14,432 bases of DNA, from the NCBI GenBank assembly GCA_047626155.1, contig JBLHRR010000150.1, forward strand, positions 1 to 14,432, given 5' to 3'. The notes beneath the pieces are model-generated. The model did no database searches and had not been told where the DNA came from. It was given only the letters and a program-made list of their open reading frames with translations. Positions 13,849 to 14,432 of the stretch are shown piece by piece (the first letter of the stretch is position 1; the number at the start of each line of letters is the position of its first letter). This DNA is from CALGLS01 sp047626155 (GTDB lineage: Bacteria; Bacteroidota; Bacteroidia; Chitinophagales; Saprospiraceae). The position numbers and the translations under genes are program-made.

Positions 13849-14006
13849 TGCACTGGAAATTAAGTTTCGTCCGAATTTGAATAGGTTGTTTTGGAATTAA
13901 TCGAGGCAGAGACGACGCGAATAGCCTTAGCTATTTAAGGACTTTCTAACGAAGAGTAATTTCAAAAGAAGCATTCAAATTCGGATAGAACGTAGTTTCC
14001 AGTGCA
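13849..14006. mobile_element. MITE-like 158-bp element with long imperfect terminal inverted repeats
   Basis: The 34-base left end (13849-13882, starting TGCACTGGAAAT) matches the complement of the right end (13973-14006) at 29 of 34 positions without gaps. With one 1-base gap the pairing continues inward to about 13902 and 13954, so over 50 bp can fold into one stem. The core has the hairpin AATAGC-CTTA-GCTATT (13920-13935). It encodes no protein, lies in intergenic DNA, and has no obvious target-site duplication. The shape suits a non-autonomous transposable or repeat element; extra copies elsewhere would be needed to prove mobility. Confidence 0.6.
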
Positions 14007-14069
14007 TTTAGGAGTCAGTGAATAATAACTTTCCTATTTATACTTGTATATTTTGCACTGTCCTTCATT

Positions 14070-14110
14070 AAAAAAAATATCGCGTAGCTACGGCTATGCG
14101 ATACTTTTTT
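14070..14110. terminator. Strong bidirectional intrinsic terminator
   Basis: TATCGCGTAGC (14078-14088) pairs with GCTATGCGATA (14093-14103), 10 of 11 pairs plus one G-T-type mismatch, around the loop TACG. An A run precedes it (14070-14077) and a T run follows it (14105-14110). On the - strand it lies about 140 bases beyond the stop of the alpha/beta hydrolase-like gene and probably ends that transcript. Confidence 0.75.
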
Positions 14111-14206
14111 GCCTCGGTCAGCACAAAATCTACTGCGTCTAAATCAGAACCTTATTAATCTCTGGCTCCTTATTAGACTTTATTCCAAATAGAATGGTAC
14201 GGTCAG

Positions 14207-14227
14207 CCGAATACCGAACACCGAATA
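14207..14227. repeat. Three-copy heptanucleotide tandem repeat
   Basis: CCGAATA-CCGAACA-CCGAATA is three 7-base units with one substitution, directly downstream of the hydrolase-like gene's stop on the - strand. It has the same unit length as the heptamers inside the UvrA-like gene but a different sequence. Confidence 0.6.
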
Positions 14228-14241
14228 ACCGCTATTAAATC

Positions 14242-14432
14242 CTACTTCGAATTTTGCTTTACAAAATCACTAATGTCATTCAATACATCTTTTACGAATG
14301 CTCTTTTTCCAAATAATTCCAATTTGACTAAAAAGCCAATCCCTGGATTCAAAGCATTAAAATGTTTGCTTTTCAATAAGCCATGTGTTGCTTTGGGATA
14401 TATTTTTAATTGGTAATTATTAGTATTGTTTT
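14242..14432 (-). CDS. C-terminal part of a probable alpha/beta hydrolase (5' end outside the window)
   Basis: The - strand frame is open from the right edge to a TAG at 14242-14244, giving 62 residues. It reads NNYQLKIYPKATHGLLKS and then a helical stretch ending VLNDISDFVKQNSK. A strand followed by YPxATHG-L and a C-terminal helix is how many alpha/beta hydrolases (dienelactone-hydrolase and esterase types) end, with the His of ATHG as the catalytic histidine. The nucleophile and acid would lie outside the window, so the assignment rests on one motif and the specificity is unknown. Confidence 0.5.
   Translation of the reverse strand, partial: NNTNNYQLKIYPKATHGLLKSKHFNALNPGIGFLVKLELFGKRAFVKDVLNDISDFVKQNSK

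Overview
The window looks like chromosomal DNA from a member of the Bacteroidota, most likely a marine or soil Cytophagales-type organism. The reasons are a type IX secretion (T9SS) C-terminal sorting domain remnant, start sites without clear Shine-Dalgarno sequences, many small lipoproteins and outer-membrane barrels, an AT-rich background, and intergenic DNA full of palindromes and heptanucleotide repeats. Family assignments come from reading motifs by eye. No database search was possible.

Layout. 1-204 is the 3' end of an unrecognised + strand gene. It converges, across a bidirectional terminator, on an NTF2-like lipoprotein gene (344-886, -). 887-1821 is a long non-coding or decayed stretch: a terminator-like hairpin, a GC-rich island (about 1181-1490), a possible 5'-truncated small membrane protein (1497-1709) and REP-like palindromes. 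Three - strand genes follow: an orphan membrane histidine kinase (1822-3102), an FAD-dependent monooxygenase with an unusual Cys-pair N-terminal module (3217-4662), and an outer-membrane beta-barrel protein (4798-5958). 6001-6477 is a divergent intergenic region with a structured, repeat-like segment.

The centrepiece is 6478-11358 (+), one 1626-residue protein made of two complete UvrA-like units in tandem, so four ABC ATPase domains in one chain. Both units lack the UvrB-binding insertion. All the visible ATPase lesions fall in domains 1 and 2, and they map onto one of the four predicted composite ATP sites. A heptanucleotide inverted repeat is embedded in frame in the linker between domains 1 and 2.

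Downstream, a bidirectional terminator separates this gene from - strand material: two fused gene relics (a T9SS sorting-domain tail and the head of a TMEM175-family channel), a flavodoxin-fold NAD(P)H/FMN reductase (11965-12495), a YceI-like lipoprotein (12715-13314) and a small tandem CDGSH iron-sulfur protein (13548-13787). The right end has a MITE-like 158-bp inverted-repeat element, a strong bidirectional terminator, a short heptamer repeat and the C-terminus of a probable alpha/beta hydrolase (14242-14432, -).

No single operon or pathway ties these genes together. The strongest candidate for something new is the four-ATPase UvrA-like protein with its asymmetric active sites and heptamer-containing linker. 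The second is the Cys-pair/FAD monooxygenase fusion. The intergenic DNA shows several kinds of repeat-element activity and gene decay.
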